From Pseudomonadota bacterium (GTDB taxonomy: Bacteria; Desulfobacterota; Binatia; Binatales; Binataceae): 64,000 nt of DNA. Position numbers and translations under genes: made by a program. Shown here one piece after another: positions 35,357 through 44,668 of the stretch (its first letter is position 1; each line of letters begins with the position of its first letter). The stretch is taken from contig JAJPKA010000017.1 in the NCBI GenBank assembly GCA_021323945.1, positions 95,990 to 159,989 on the forward strand, written 5' to 3'. The notes under the pieces are model-generated. The model was not told where the DNA came from, did not search any database, and was given only the letters and a program-made list of their open reading frames with translations.

Positions 35357-36304
35357 TCAGCCGCCAGTGTCCAGGTAAGCCACTAGTTCAGTCAGTTCCC
35401 GCTTGCTGAGTTGCAGATTAGGCATGTGACTGCCCGGTTTAAAACTGTTGGGATCATGAAGTCACAGGCCAAGGTTTGTAGGCGTATTCTCGAGAGCTCC
35501 TCCCGCCAGCAACGCTCGACTGGCGACGTGAGTCAGATCCGGACCGATATGCTGTTTCGCAGGAGTTCCAGCAATTCGATGACAATTGGCACAGGTGCGC
35601 TGAACAAAGAGCTGCCGGCCGCGTTGCGCCAGGGCGGAGTTCGGCACGGCTGGCACGTGGAGCTGCTCTTGCAGCCAGGCAGTGAACTGCTGGGCAGGCT
35701 GTGCGATCACCTGGAACCTCATCCAGGCGTGTTCATTACCACAGAATTCAGCGCAGACTCCGAGGTAGGTTCTAGGGCGGTCAGCCTCAAGCCAGATGTG
35801 ATTGGGATGTCCGGGGATAATGTCAATTTTGCGTGCCAGTTGCGGCACCCAAAAATCGTGGATTACGTCGGCCGAGCGCAACTCAACCAGCAGCCGTTGC
35901 CCCACCGGGATATGGATCTCGTTTGCTGCTAGTGCGCCGCTCTTGACATAGTTGAGCTCCCACCACCACTGATGAGCAGTAATCAGCAGATCGGGCTGCT
36001 CGTCTCGGGCAGGTGGATCGCTGGCGCGCATAGCCCACGCGGTGAAGAGTGCAAGAACTGCAAGCGACAGAATCGGTATCAGAGTCCAGATCGTCTCAAG
36101 CCTTGGTGAGCCGAAAACCTGTTCAGCCTCTGGTCCACCGGGCCGCTCACGATAGCGCACCAAGGCATAAACAATGAGAGATATGACGAGAACCAGAATC
36201 AACCCAAGGAATATCAGGGTTCCACCGAACAGCCGACCAATCGCTGCGGCCTCGGGCGATGCCGGGTTCAAAATGAAAGCGTTCGCCTTATACGGTGCGG
36301 ACAT
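35357..36304 (-). pseudogene. coxB: Cytochrome c oxidase subunit II with cytochrome c tail, interrupted by UGA
   Basis: From ATG 36304 the frame gives the two N-terminal membrane helices, TIWTLIPILSLAVLALF, the QWWWE strand and an intact CuA site (VIHDFW; CAEFCGNEHAWM). A C-terminal heme c domain with CANCH follows. Codon 281 is TGA (plus-strand 35462-35464). The same frame then continues LHDPNSFKPGSHMPNLQL to a TGA at 35357-35359, supplying the heme Met ligand. Homologues have Trp at the interrupted position (NLxxWLxDP), so TGG to TGA is the likely change. Stopping at UGA would remove the Met ligand. No selenocysteine-type hairpin follows. The downstream neighbour is the truncated cytochrome b, and no coxA is present. 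Confidence 0.8.
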
Positions 36305-37350
36305 GCGCCGCTGGCTCGAATGTGAAAACCTTGACCAGCCCTAAACCTGACAGGAGCTTTATTAGCCTCAATTGCGATTGTTCCCCCTCTCGAGCCTCCG
36401 CTTTAGTGTCGAGTCAAGTAGCCAATCGAATTTTTGGTCCACCGCCCAACACGCTAATGCTTCCGAAGATGGAGTGTGTCTAACGCCAGCTGGAGGCATC
36501 GTACCTTCGGCTTCTTGTGTCTGCAAGGATCTGGTCGGACGCAAGCCCCAGAGAAGTAGTTGTAGCAGCCGAGCGCATCACCGCGAAATCTTGGTGGGAG
36601 AAGAGGCTTTAGGTGGCCAATGGGACAGGCTCGATTCTCCCGAGTCATCAGGCAAGAGTGTGGGAAGTATCGTAGGGGACTTGGCTTCCAGTAAACTCAG
36701 CGCCAGAGTTTAGCATCGAACACAACGGAACGAAGCTAAATTCCTGTTTTGTAGATTTTTCGGATAGTAAAGTTTCTACCGTGAGTAGCGATAGTGCTGG
36801 GGCCCTTCGTCAACCCGTCGAGAATGAATTGAGTCGACAAGAACCCTACCAATTATCAATTGATGCCAGGTAGTCGAATCACGAGAGCGATTGCGGGGCG
36901 ATACGCGCCAGCAGAGGTTTATGCCGTGAACCGACCAATCATCACCGCCGAAATATTACTCGAGGGGGCATAAAGACCAGGTCAATCATCGACCAGAGTA
37001 TCACGATTTAAATGACTTCGACCTTGGGTCCTTATCGCACTTGGCACCAAATGGCGGCATCTCCGCTATATCTATAACTAAAGCGTCTGGCCGAATGGTA
37101 ATATCGCCGGCACCAGCGGTCGGTTATGATGTTGGTCTGTGGTCAGTTTGCAACTAGCGCGCAAGTCGGGATATGTGCTCAAACCGTGTGTACTGAAGAG
37201 ACACAAGAAATTGTTGGCGCGCCAAGGTAAACACCTGATGCATGCCGGCCAAAGAAAACGGCTGATGCACTACGGAACTAGCACGTTGTCCGGGGAGCGG
37301 GTGAGCTTTTCGAGGCGGGCTAGCTTAATACACTGTAAAGGGCAAATGAG
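36305..37350. other. Gene-free interval of about 1 kb
   Basis: This lies upstream of both coxB (minus) and the rhodanese-channel gene (plus). Frames at 36372-36713 and 37139-37354 lack ribosome sites and recognisable patterns. The stretch around 36720-37080 is AT-rich compared with the flanks and may carry divergent promoters. Confidence 0.35.
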
Positions 37351-38586
37351 TTGAACGTGGCACAGACTTTGGCGAGCATTAATCGGACCCTAAACGAATT
37401 ATCGCCCTACGAACTCCGTCAGAAGCTCGGGAATCGTTCGCTGACACTGGTTGACGTGCTGCCCCAGGAATCATACGCGCAGGGTCATATTCCCAGGGCG
37501 ATCAATCTGCCGCTCGCGGAACTGGATAGCCGTGCAACCGAAGTGCTTCCTGATCGTGACGCCGAGATCGTTGTCTACTGCGCTTCGGACACCTGACGAG
37601 CTGGCGAGCAGGCGGTCAGTCTGCTAAAGCAGCGTGGTTATTTCAACGTTTACCATTTGCGCGGAGGAATCGCGCAATGGCGGGAAGCGGGATTCCCCAT
37701 CGAAACAGGATCTGCGCCCTCAGGATCGAATCTTACTGCAAGCGATCCGACCCCGCGAGGCTCAAGCAGGCCTGTTCGGGCGCCTCGGCGAGACCTGAGT
37801 GAGATTGCGCTCGATCTTGTCGATCGGCTTTCGGCCGGCCGACTGTTCGCGATTTGGCTTGCGCTGATCCTGGGCTGCGCTCTGCTCTACTGGTTTGCCG
37901 CGTTGTTCGGTCGGCCCGTGCTCACCGGCGACACAACGAGTGCTGGAGCCTATGTGAGCGGTTTCTGGACAGCGGTGTATTTCAGTTTCGTTACCGCAAC
38001 CTCGGTCGGTTATGGCGATGTGTTACCGGTGGGTGCGGGACGAATTCTTGCGGTAGGCGAGGCTGCCAGCGGGCTCCTGATTTTTGGCCTGCTCATCGCC
38101 AAGTTCGTCTCATATCGGCAGGACCTCTTGGTACGACAAATTCACAGCGTGACCCTCGAAGAACGGCTCGACCGTGTTCAGACCAATCTTCACCTGGTTG
38201 TTTCCGAGTTACTCGGGATCGGTGCCGTCTGCACCGACGGGCGCGGGCCAACGGCACAAATCGGCTTGCGGCTTGAGAGTACCACCCTGGTTCTGGCGGC
38301 AGAACTACGTGCAATCCATCGCTTGCTTTATGAGCCGCAGCAAGGACCCGAAGACCCATTGCTGGATTCCATCCTCGCAAACCTGTTTTCGGCCTTGAGT
38401 ACGTTACGTGAAGTGTTGAACGAATTGCCGCCGGGCGTTGCGCGGAGCGCGACCCTGGAGAATGCGCTTAAAACGGTAGCGACGCTGGCGCAAGAAATTT
38501 GTGCCGACTGCGTCCCTCGCGTGTATGCTCCGGATTTGAGCGTCCTGATGGATCATATTCAGCAGGCGGCGCGCGCACTTACTTAA
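37351..38586 (+). CDS. Probable selenoprotein: rhodanese domain fused to K+ channel
   Basis: One frame of 411 residues is interrupted only by TGA at codon 82 (37594-37596). Residues 15-118 are a rhodanese domain (LVDVLPQESYAQGHIPRAINLP; later RGGIAQWREAGFPIE). The active-site loop is C77-A-S-D-T-UGA; relatives have YCASxTC, so UGA sits at a Cys position. After a linker comes a two-helix potassium-channel module: TM1 about 165-187, filter TATSVGYGD at 215-223, TM2 about 232-254. A cytosolic helical tail of about 155 residues follows. A hairpin with a GGTCA loop follows the UGA. Start is TTG 37351 with a weak ribosome site. A nonsense mutation is the alternative. If translated through, persulfide or redox chemistry at Cys77/Sec82 could gate K+ flow; this is inference. 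Confidence 0.72.
37600..37633 (+). promoter_or_regulatory. Candidate bacterial SECIS hairpin in the rhodanese-channel mRNA
   Basis: Just after the in-frame UGA, AGCAGGC (37607-37613) pairs with GTCTGCT (37619-37625), seven pairs with one G-U, around the loop GGTCA. An outer GCTG/CAGC stem (37600-37603 with 37630-37633) closes an internal loop. The apical loop begins 17 nt after the UGA and starts with GG, which fits the known bacterial SECIS rule (a G in the first two loop bases, about 16-37 nt from UGA) and resembles the GGUCU loop of E. coli fdhF. SelB binding is inferred. Confidence 0.6.
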
Positions 38587-38600
38587 TTTTCGACCCCGAT

Positions 38601-39389
38601 TCAAAGGCCGCCGAAATACAGCACCGCGAGCACGTGAATCACGATAAAGGAGAAAGCAATCAGCGCGAGCAAGCGATGCGTTGCCGACCAGTATTTGAGA
38701 AAGTCCTGGATGAAGCGATGCCTTTGCAGGGCGTCCAGTGTCGCTACTCCTAGAACTCCGCTGGTCACCAGCAGTATCGCTGCGCCTTTTAACACCTGAT
38801 CTAGCGTGCTTGCCTGGCGGAGCTGGCAATGCCACCAAAAGGGCAACATTGCCGCGATCGCAGTCGCCATATGAGCTTTCAGTCGTTTCTCTGGCCTCAC
38901 CAGCGACGGTTCATTCACCACAGGAGTCAGACTGTCGCCGTGTGGGGTCGACGGCTTAAGCGCGGTTCTGAGGGCATTTCGCGCGGAGAGCAGTAGCTTG
39001 ACAATTCGTGGCCAGAGTGCAACCAAAGTTGCGATTACGAAAAATACCAGGGTTGCGAGGCCGCTATAGTACGCGCCAATTCGGTCTCCAAGGTCACCCG
39101 CCGCGACATAAATCCCAACTACCGTCGCCCCGTATACCAGGACCCATATTGCCAAGGAGCCACCGGCGGGACGTTTTAACACTGGGGTCAGAGAAGAGTG
39201 GGGACTGGTTAGGGTAAGGGGTCGGTCCGAGACTGATACATTGGCAATACCGCTGCGCGCCCTAACGGCAAGTAGCGGCCGTCCTGCTGCAACCAACGCA
39301 ATCGACAAACGATTCGCTTTCCCATACGACTCCTCTCTGACGTTCGCTCTCACGAGGCGAGTAGCGACAGAGGCGTCATTGCCGGCCAT
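38601..39389 (-). CDS. Multi-pass membrane protein with paired histidines
   Basis: 262 residues with about five or six hydrophobic segments from residue 78 on (LAIWVLVYGATVVGIYVAAG; YSGLATLVFFVIATLVALW). The last helix reads ATHRLLALIAFSFIVIHVLA, with two His about 14 apart, a spacing seen in heme b-binding helices of cytochrome b561 or ferric-reductase-like proteins. Another His lies in FWWHCQL. The first 75 residues are hydrophilic and poorly protein-like, so the true start may be later; GTG or ATG choices there are uncertain. It converges on the rhodanese-channel gene with 14 bases between stops. A heme protein is a guess. Confidence 0.5.
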   Translation of the reverse strand: MAGNDASVATRLVRANVREESYGKANRLSIALVAAGRPLLAVRARSGIANVSVSDRPLTLTSPHSSLTPVLKRPAGGSLAIWVLVYGATVVGIYVAAGDLGDRIGAYYSGLATLVFFVIATLVALWPRIVKLLLSARNALRTALKPSTPHGDSLTPVVNEPSLVRPEKRLKAHMATAIAAMLPFWWHCQLRQASTLDQVLKGAAILLVTSGVLGVATLDALQRHRFIQDFLKYWSATHRLLALIAFSFIVIHVLAVLYFGGL

Positions 39390-39502
39390 GCCTAATGTAT
39401 CCGATGACCGAGTGCGGAGGCATTCACATGAGCCCTTAGCTCACGGTGCCGGTGGTTTAATATTCCCGAGCAGGTCGCCACCGACTGGCAAATGAGATGA
39501 AG

Positions 39503-39542
39503 GCGTGAAAGCGGCGGGTCGTCGGTATCGCCGCCTTCACGC
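39503..39542 (-). terminator. Intrinsic terminator-like hairpin after the DUF1302 gene
   Basis: On the minus strand GCGTGAAGGCGGCG pairs with CGCCGCTTTCACGC over 14 positions, one a G-U wobble, around a 12-base loop, 12 bases after the stop codon. A moderately T-rich run (TTCATCTCATTT) follows. On the plus strand the wobble becomes an A-C mismatch, so the structure fits minus-strand transcripts. Confidence 0.65.
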
Positions 39543-39554
39543 TTGTTGATGCGA

Positions 39555-41555
39555 CTATAGCACGTTGAAATTATACTGGAATTGCGCGGTCAGGAAGCTC
39601 TCACCCTTGAACAGGCCACCTCCGATGCTCTGAGCGTCACCGCCCAGCACCTCGATTGCCTGAAGTTTCAGAAAATACGCTTTGGTCCAAGGCGGATTGA
39701 GGACCAGCGACGGGAACAGCAGAAAGGTACGCCCTTTCGGATTGAAGATCATCGTCCATGTCGGAGCGATATCATTCCACCACCATGAAGTGCCTACGTT
39801 GAATAAGAGGTTTACTTCATTCTTGTTCACCGACTCGTTCAAATCACCTCCGACTCCGCCGAAAGGTGCGCCGGCCGTGATCATATTCTGGCTGGCATCC
39901 ATCGTAATATAGTCCTGCACCTCGAGGTTCATTGATAGATTGCCCGTGCGAGTAAGCCAAGGAGCATATGCCTGTGATATGTCGATAGCGTACATCATGT
40001 CGACGGTGTCAGAGAAACGGACGCTGCTCAGATCGAACGGGTCAAAGTCAGCATAGGGTTGGTGATTAGCGTATACAAACTCAGCACGTCCAACGGCGGG
40101 AATATGCTCTGCCAGAGAGGCGGGCAAGGGCAGAGGTGCATCCGCCGTCACCCCAAGATATTGCACTGGCATATAACGCGCACGCCATTGATTCGTGAAT
40201 GCCTGCCAGAAGAACGAGGGATAATAGTCCCAGGTGTTGAAGTAAAAACCCGTCAGTTCCAATGGGCCCCATAGCGTGTGCAAGCGGACCCCCTCTTCCC
40301 AGTTGGCGACGGTGGCCGCAGGGACTTTCCACTGGCCTATGTCGAGCACACTGTCGCCGGCAACCGGACCAAAACCGACGGTTTTGTCAGGAGTGAAAGT
40401 ACAGAACCGTTGTGCTCTCCGCGGGACCGGATTGAAAGGTTGCAGACTGCTGCCGAGATTACTGCACCAGTAAAATTCCTTGGAGAATGGTGCGGAGATC
40501 AAGCCGGCTCCCGAGGGCCCGAATGGACCTAGAACGGTTTCGGTTACTGGGTTAGCGAGCGCCGTGCGCCCCGCGTAGAACTGGTCAGGGTAGTGAACGT
40601 CGAATCGGGCACTCGGTCCGTGCATCGCCGAGGGGAAGCCTTGGTTGACGCTTCCTGCTACGCCCATCTCGTCAAAAAACCGCCCGTCTGCATAATCCCA
40701 CGACCACTGCGGCTGATAGCGGGGAATGATGACGCCCTCGATGAAATTGGAGGAGAATGGCCCAAGATCCGGTAGATTCAAAATCGGGTGGACCATCCAT
40801 TGTGGAATCCGCGATTGCTCGAGGTTGGCGAAGCCGAACGCCCAAGTCGTGTCCTGCGGATTTATGACGTCGCCAACGCGGAAGGCGATCGACTGACCCC
40901 AAACCACAATTTGATTGCCGATGAAGGTGGTTAGAGGACCGGTTTTGTTCTCCCACCAGGCGTCGCGCACGGTGTACTGATTGTAAAAGTCATTCATGAA
41001 GTGGCCGAAGCTGGCCGCATTGCCGGCAGCCGCACTGCCCGAGGCATAAGCTGAGTTATTGGCGCTGTTAAAAGAGTAGGGCGGTTCATAAACGAACCAT
41101 TCGCGCATGAAAAAGGTATTGTTTTCGTTCAGCCTGTAGTTCTCGTCCACCTGCAACAGCGTCCGAGCCGTCGCCAGGTTGTTGCGGCTCGGGGTAAAAT
41201 CGCGCAACGCCGTTGGGTTTTGCCACATGCCAAAGGTTTGGCTAAGGAAACCAGAGACGTGCAACCCGCTTAGCCATCCCTGCTCCTCCGTGCCAGAGCC
41301 CATAGTGGGGCCGGGAACTCCGCCACCAACTGCCGCTCCTGCCCCCGCCGGTGCAGCCACTCCGCCTTGTGCAATCTGGACCGGGGACGACTGCGGAACA
41401 GTGCCGGTGACACTCAATTCATTTCCCGCCCAGCAGCGGTCCTTTATCGGAACTAATCCGACTGAAATCGTTACTGTTAGCGCTGAAATTGCTAAGGCGC
41501 GGATTACTGCTTTCGCTCCCCCCGGTGAACTAATCATGACCTCCAGTGATCCCAT
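39555..41555 (-). CDS. DUF1302-family outer membrane beta-barrel protein
   Basis: A 666-residue exported protein. A signal peptide (AVIRALAISALTVTISVGL...) is followed by a low-complexity Gly/Ala/Pro stretch at about 65-90, then a long region of alternating aromatic strands. DUF1302 features are the phrases FIGNQIVVWGQSIAFRVGDVINPQD and FANLEQSRIPQWMV, and the ending QYNFNVL with alternating hydrophobics suits BamA-dependent insertion. In proteobacteria these proteins are linked to uptake or export of hydrophobic compounds, often near lipid or sterol catabolism genes. AGGAG fixes ATG 41555. A hairpin terminator follows the gene. Confidence 0.8.
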   Translation of the reverse strand: MGSLEVMISSPGGAKAVIRALAISALTVTISVGLVPIKDRCWAGNELSVTGTVPQSSPVQIAQGGVAAPAGAGAAVGGGVPGPTMGSGTEEQGWLSGLHVSGFLSQTFGMWQNPTALRDFTPSRNNLATARTLLQVDENYRLNENNTFFMREWFVYEPPYSFNSANNSAYASGSAAAGNAASFGHFMNDFYNQYTVRDAWWENKTGPLTTFIGNQIVVWGQSIAFRVGDVINPQDTTWAFGFANLEQSRIPQWMVHPILNLPDLGPFSSNFIEGVIIPRYQPQWSWDYADGRFFDEMGVAGSVNQGFPSAMHGPSARFDVHYPDQFYAGRTALANPVTETVLGPFGPSGAGLISAPFSKEFYWCSNLGSSLQPFNPVPRRAQRFCTFTPDKTVGFGPVAGDSVLDIGQWKVPAATVANWEEGVRLHTLWGPLELTGFYFNTWDYYPSFFWQAFTNQWRARYMPVQYLGVTADAPLPLPASLAEHIPAVGRAEFVYANHQPYADFDPFDLSSVRFSDTVDMMYAIDISQAYAPWLTRTGNLSMNLEVQDYITMDASQNMITAGAPFGGVGGDLNESVNKNEVNLLFNVGTSWWWNDIAPTWTMIFNPKGRTFLLFPSLVLNPPWTKAYFLKLQAIEVLGGDAQSIGGGLFKGESFLTAQFQYNFNVL

Positions 41556-42829
41556 CTCATCCTGCTCCTTTGAGCGAAACCGCTAAAGTTCCGTTGTACT
41601 ATTGTCGTACGGTTTCTCCTCCCTGCGATGGAAAATCAGCTCATGTAGATACCATCGAGGCATAGCCGACAATAGTATTAAAAGTCACTCACGCGTATTA
41701 ACAATCACCTCCAATCTAGCTCGCTCCCTAATGCGCCTCGCACAACACGTCATGCGTTGGGCTCTACGCACTAGTCCCGAGCTAACGCAGTCTCGAACAT
41801 ACACGGATGTTTTTTTGGAAAGGACCAGCCTTTTCGACGCGACCGAAATGTTTTACTGTAGTTGCCAGGCAACTGTCTGCCCCTATTTCGAAGTCTTCTA
41901 GCCTGCGAAAAAGCCAAGCGGATAGCCTACCCTCGCATATCGCGCTCTCGCGCGAGGCAAGGACGTGAATAGCCTTTGCTCTCGCGGAAAAGACCCATGC
42001 CAGATAGTAAGTCAACACGATAACTGGGACGCGTATGGCGGAATATCAAGGCGTACAATTTATCATAGTATAAAAACTACTTGTTTGCATTGTTCTTTAG
42101 CCGGCTTTCGCGCACAACTAGAAACCTAAGCGCACAATAACTACTGACAAGCGGTATAACCTGTTTAGATATTACCATCTTTCAGTAGCGGCCCGGCCGC
42201 ATATATGGCATGTGTCGCGAGCCACAATCCGGTGGGTCAAATCTATATTACGGAACCGATCCTGTTCAACTATCTTGGCATTGGCGCAAATTGAGCGACT
42301 CGCGGAAGTGCACCTGTAGCTGACCGCGAACAATAATTCCTGTTTGCTAGCTACGATGACTTGGACGGTCAGAACGCGGCAAATGGCTATATCGACGAAT
42401 ATTGCGGCGCACGCGCGACCGTAGGGGAAGCGTTAGACTAGGTAAGTCATGATCGGAATGATGCTTTTCAGTCGCGTGGCAGTGGCTTCGATTCAAGCGT
42501 AACGTGATTGCGGCTTCTTGTACGGACTCCTTATATATTAAGGTCTTTACCCGGGGCGCCGCAATGATTGTGTGCACAAAGCCTCGATCGCCAACTTCGC
42601 CGTGATTGGCGCTGGCAGGGAGACGAGCGTTTCGAGCCGAGCGTCTCGCGCTGCGCGCTGGGCCTGGCGCCTGGCAGAGCCTCGTATAGGCTACGACGGT
42701 CCTGTTCAAATCGATCTCTTTCAAATAAAAGAATAACGGTTTACTTTTGAGCGCATGCCGGCGGTAGATGACCCGATCCATCTATAAAAGATCCGCTCAG
42801 AGGCCCGCCAGGAACGAGGAGGAAAATTT
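41556..42829. other. Gene-free, AT-richer divergent region of about 1.3 kb
   Basis: This is the longest stretch without a supported gene. It lies between the divergently read DUF1302 and deacylase genes and is AT-richer around 42010-42180. Several frames of 60-145 residues exist, none with a ribosome site plus protein-like composition. It could hold long regulatory leaders or decayed genes. GAGGAGG just before 42830 is the deacylase ribosome site. Confidence 0.35.
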
Positions 42830-44536
42830 ATGCAATATGATCTAATCATCCGCAACGGCACGATTATCGATGGTTCGGGGATGCCGCGGTTTCGTGCCGA
42901 CCTGGGAATTGCTGAAGGCAAGATTGTCAGCATCGGCAGGTTGCGAGATAGAGCTCGCGAGGTCATCGACGCCGAAGGACACGTAGTCGCTCCCGGGATC
43001 ATCGACGCTCATACACATATGGATGCCCAGGTCTTCTGGGATCCCCTCGGAACCTGCTCCTGTTGGCATGGCATCACGACTGTGGTGATGGGCAACTGCG
43101 GGTTTTCGCTCGCGCCGTGCGCTGAGAAAGATAAATTGCTCGTCATGCGCAACCTTGAGCGAGCCGAGGACATCGCGCCCGAGGCGATGGAAGCTGGGAT
43201 AAGATGGTCGTGGACTACGTTTCCCGAGTACCTCGATGCCGTAGAGCGTACCCCAAAAGGTATCAACTACGCCGCCTACATGGGACATTCAGCGCTGCGC
43301 ACTTTTGTAATGGGCGAGCGAGCCTTTTCCGGCGAGGCGAACGAGGATGACCTGCAGGCGATGAAACGGGAGCTTCGCAACGCCATCGCGGCCGGCGCAA
43401 TCGGTTTTACGACGTCACGCACCCGAAATCATCAGACACCGGACGGACAGCCGGTGGCAAGCCGCCTGGCGAACTGGACCGAGGTCCGCGAACTGGTGGG
43501 AGTAATGGGCGAATTGAACGCGGGCATCTTCGAGATCGCGGGCGAGGACACGGGCGTCGACGGACCGCGCGTCACTGATTACCTTAGCCGCTTAAAGGCC
43601 CTCGCTGTGGATACCGGTGTCCCGGTAACCTTCGGAATGTTTAGCAGCCGAAGAGCACCGGATTACTGGCGCCAATACTTTTCACTCGCCGAAGAGACCG
43701 CGGCCGCTGGCGGACGGATGTTCATCCAGGTACATAGCCGCGCACTTAACGTATTATTGTCGTTTGAGACCGTCACCCCGTTCGATCGGCTGCCGGTGTG
43801 GCGTGAATTCCGCCAACTGCCGCTGGCAGAACAGCAGGCAGGACTACGCAATCCTGAGATTCGCCGCAGGCTGGTCGAGGCGGCGCGAGAGCGACGCCAG
43901 GAGCGGCCAGTGGGCCCGGAGCCGCGCAACGCCAACTTCAAGTGGCTGTTCCCGCTCGAGCGGCCGCTGCCGCCCTACCGTTCCATCGCTCAAATCGCTG
44001 ACGAACTGGCCAAGGATCCGGTCGACGTGATGATCGATCTGGCGCTGGAGAAGAATCTGAAGATGTTCTTCATTCAGACGCTCACCAACGAAGATCAGAG
44101 CCACGTATTGGAAATGATGCGGCATCCACGTTCGGTGGTCACCTTTTCGGACTCGGGTGCGCATGTCTCGCAGATCATGGATTCTTCGCTGCAAACTCAC
44201 TTCCTGAGCTATTGGGTGCGTGAGGAGGAGGAATTCACGCTCGAACAGGCCATTCGGATGCTGACGTTTGTGCCTGCATCGTACTGGGGCCTGCACGGAC
44301 GTGGATTACTGCGCGAAGGGTATGCAGCCGATGTGATTGTGTTCGATCCTGCGCGGATTACTCCGGAACTACCCAGCTTGGAATACGATTTGCCAGCCGG
44401 CGCTCGGCGTCTCAAACAGAAGGCACGTGGGCTGCTAGCCACAGTAGTAAATGGACAGGTTCTGCTGCGCAACAATGAGCACACCGGTGCCTTCCCCGGG
44501 CAGTTGCTGCGCGGACCTTTGGCTCGTCGCAACTGA
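42830..44536 (+). CDS. Amidohydrolase, N-acyl-D-amino-acid deacylase type
   Basis: 568 residues of the urease-related amidohydrolase superfamily. The N-terminal composite beta domain (YDLIIRNGTIIDGSG) is followed by the metal motif PGIIDAHTHMD (HxH), then GNCGFSLAPC, characteristic of D-aminoacylases. Later come the FMFSSRRAP region, SDSGAHVS (metal Asp) and a second composite part (LREGYAADVIVFDP). A cysteine in the GNCGF motif can be a zinc ligand in this family. GAGGAGG gives the start ATG 42830. The substrate may be an N-acyl-D-amino acid or a cyclic amide; related proteins in uncultured bacteria are broadly annotated. It converges with the sigma-54 activator gene. Confidence 0.88.
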   Translation: MQYDLIIRNGTIIDGSGMPRFRADLGIAEGKIVSIGRLRDRAREVIDAEGHVVAPGIIDAHTHMDAQVFWDPLGTCSCWHGITTVVMGNCGFSLAPCAEKDKLLVMRNLERAEDIAPEAMEAGIRWSWTTFPEYLDAVERTPKGINYAAYMGHSALRTFVMGERAFSGEANEDDLQAMKRELRNAIAAGAIGFTTSRTRNHQTPDGQPVASRLANWTEVRELVGVMGELNAGIFEIAGEDTGVDGPRVTDYLSRLKALAVDTGVPVTFGMFSSRRAPDYWRQYFSLAEETAAAGGRMFIQVHSRALNVLLSFETVTPFDRLPVWREFRQLPLAEQQAGLRNPEIRRRLVEAARERRQERPVGPEPRNANFKWLFPLERPLPPYRSIAQIADELAKDPVDVMIDLALEKNLKMFFIQTLTNEDQSHVLEMMRHPRSVVTFSDSGAHVSQIMDSSLQTHFLSYWVREEEEFTLEQAIRMLTFVPASYWGLHGRGLLREGYAADVIVFDPARITPELPSLEYDLPAGARRLKQKARGLLATVVNGQVLLRNNEHTGAFPGQLLRGPLARRN

Positions 44537-44668
44537 TCTTTCCTGCCCACCATCGTCGCCGCGTCCATTGTGCTGGATGCGGCGACTTAACCCCTGATCG
44601 CGGAGGATTAAGGGCGTCGGCCAATGCATCTGTTCGCGCTGGCGCCTGGTGTCGCCCGATCGCTTGAA

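Noticed and set aside
35462-35464. In-frame UGA in coxB as a selenocysteine codon
   Set aside because: The position is Trp in relatives, not Cys, and the 40 bases after it form no hairpin with a GG-start loop. Nonsense mutation or sequencing error fits better.
37139-37354. 71-residue frame just before the rhodanese-channel gene
   Set aside because: No ribosome site, strongly basic composition and no protein-like pattern; it only touches the next start by four bases.
42690-42720. GTTCAAATC-like string suggesting a tRNA T-arm
   Set aside because: No matching acceptor, D or anticodon arms around it; the flanking bases do not pair.
43844-44296. 150-residue frame antisense to the deacylase gene
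   Set aside because: Entirely inside a well-supported gene on the other strand; composition is that of a shadow frame.
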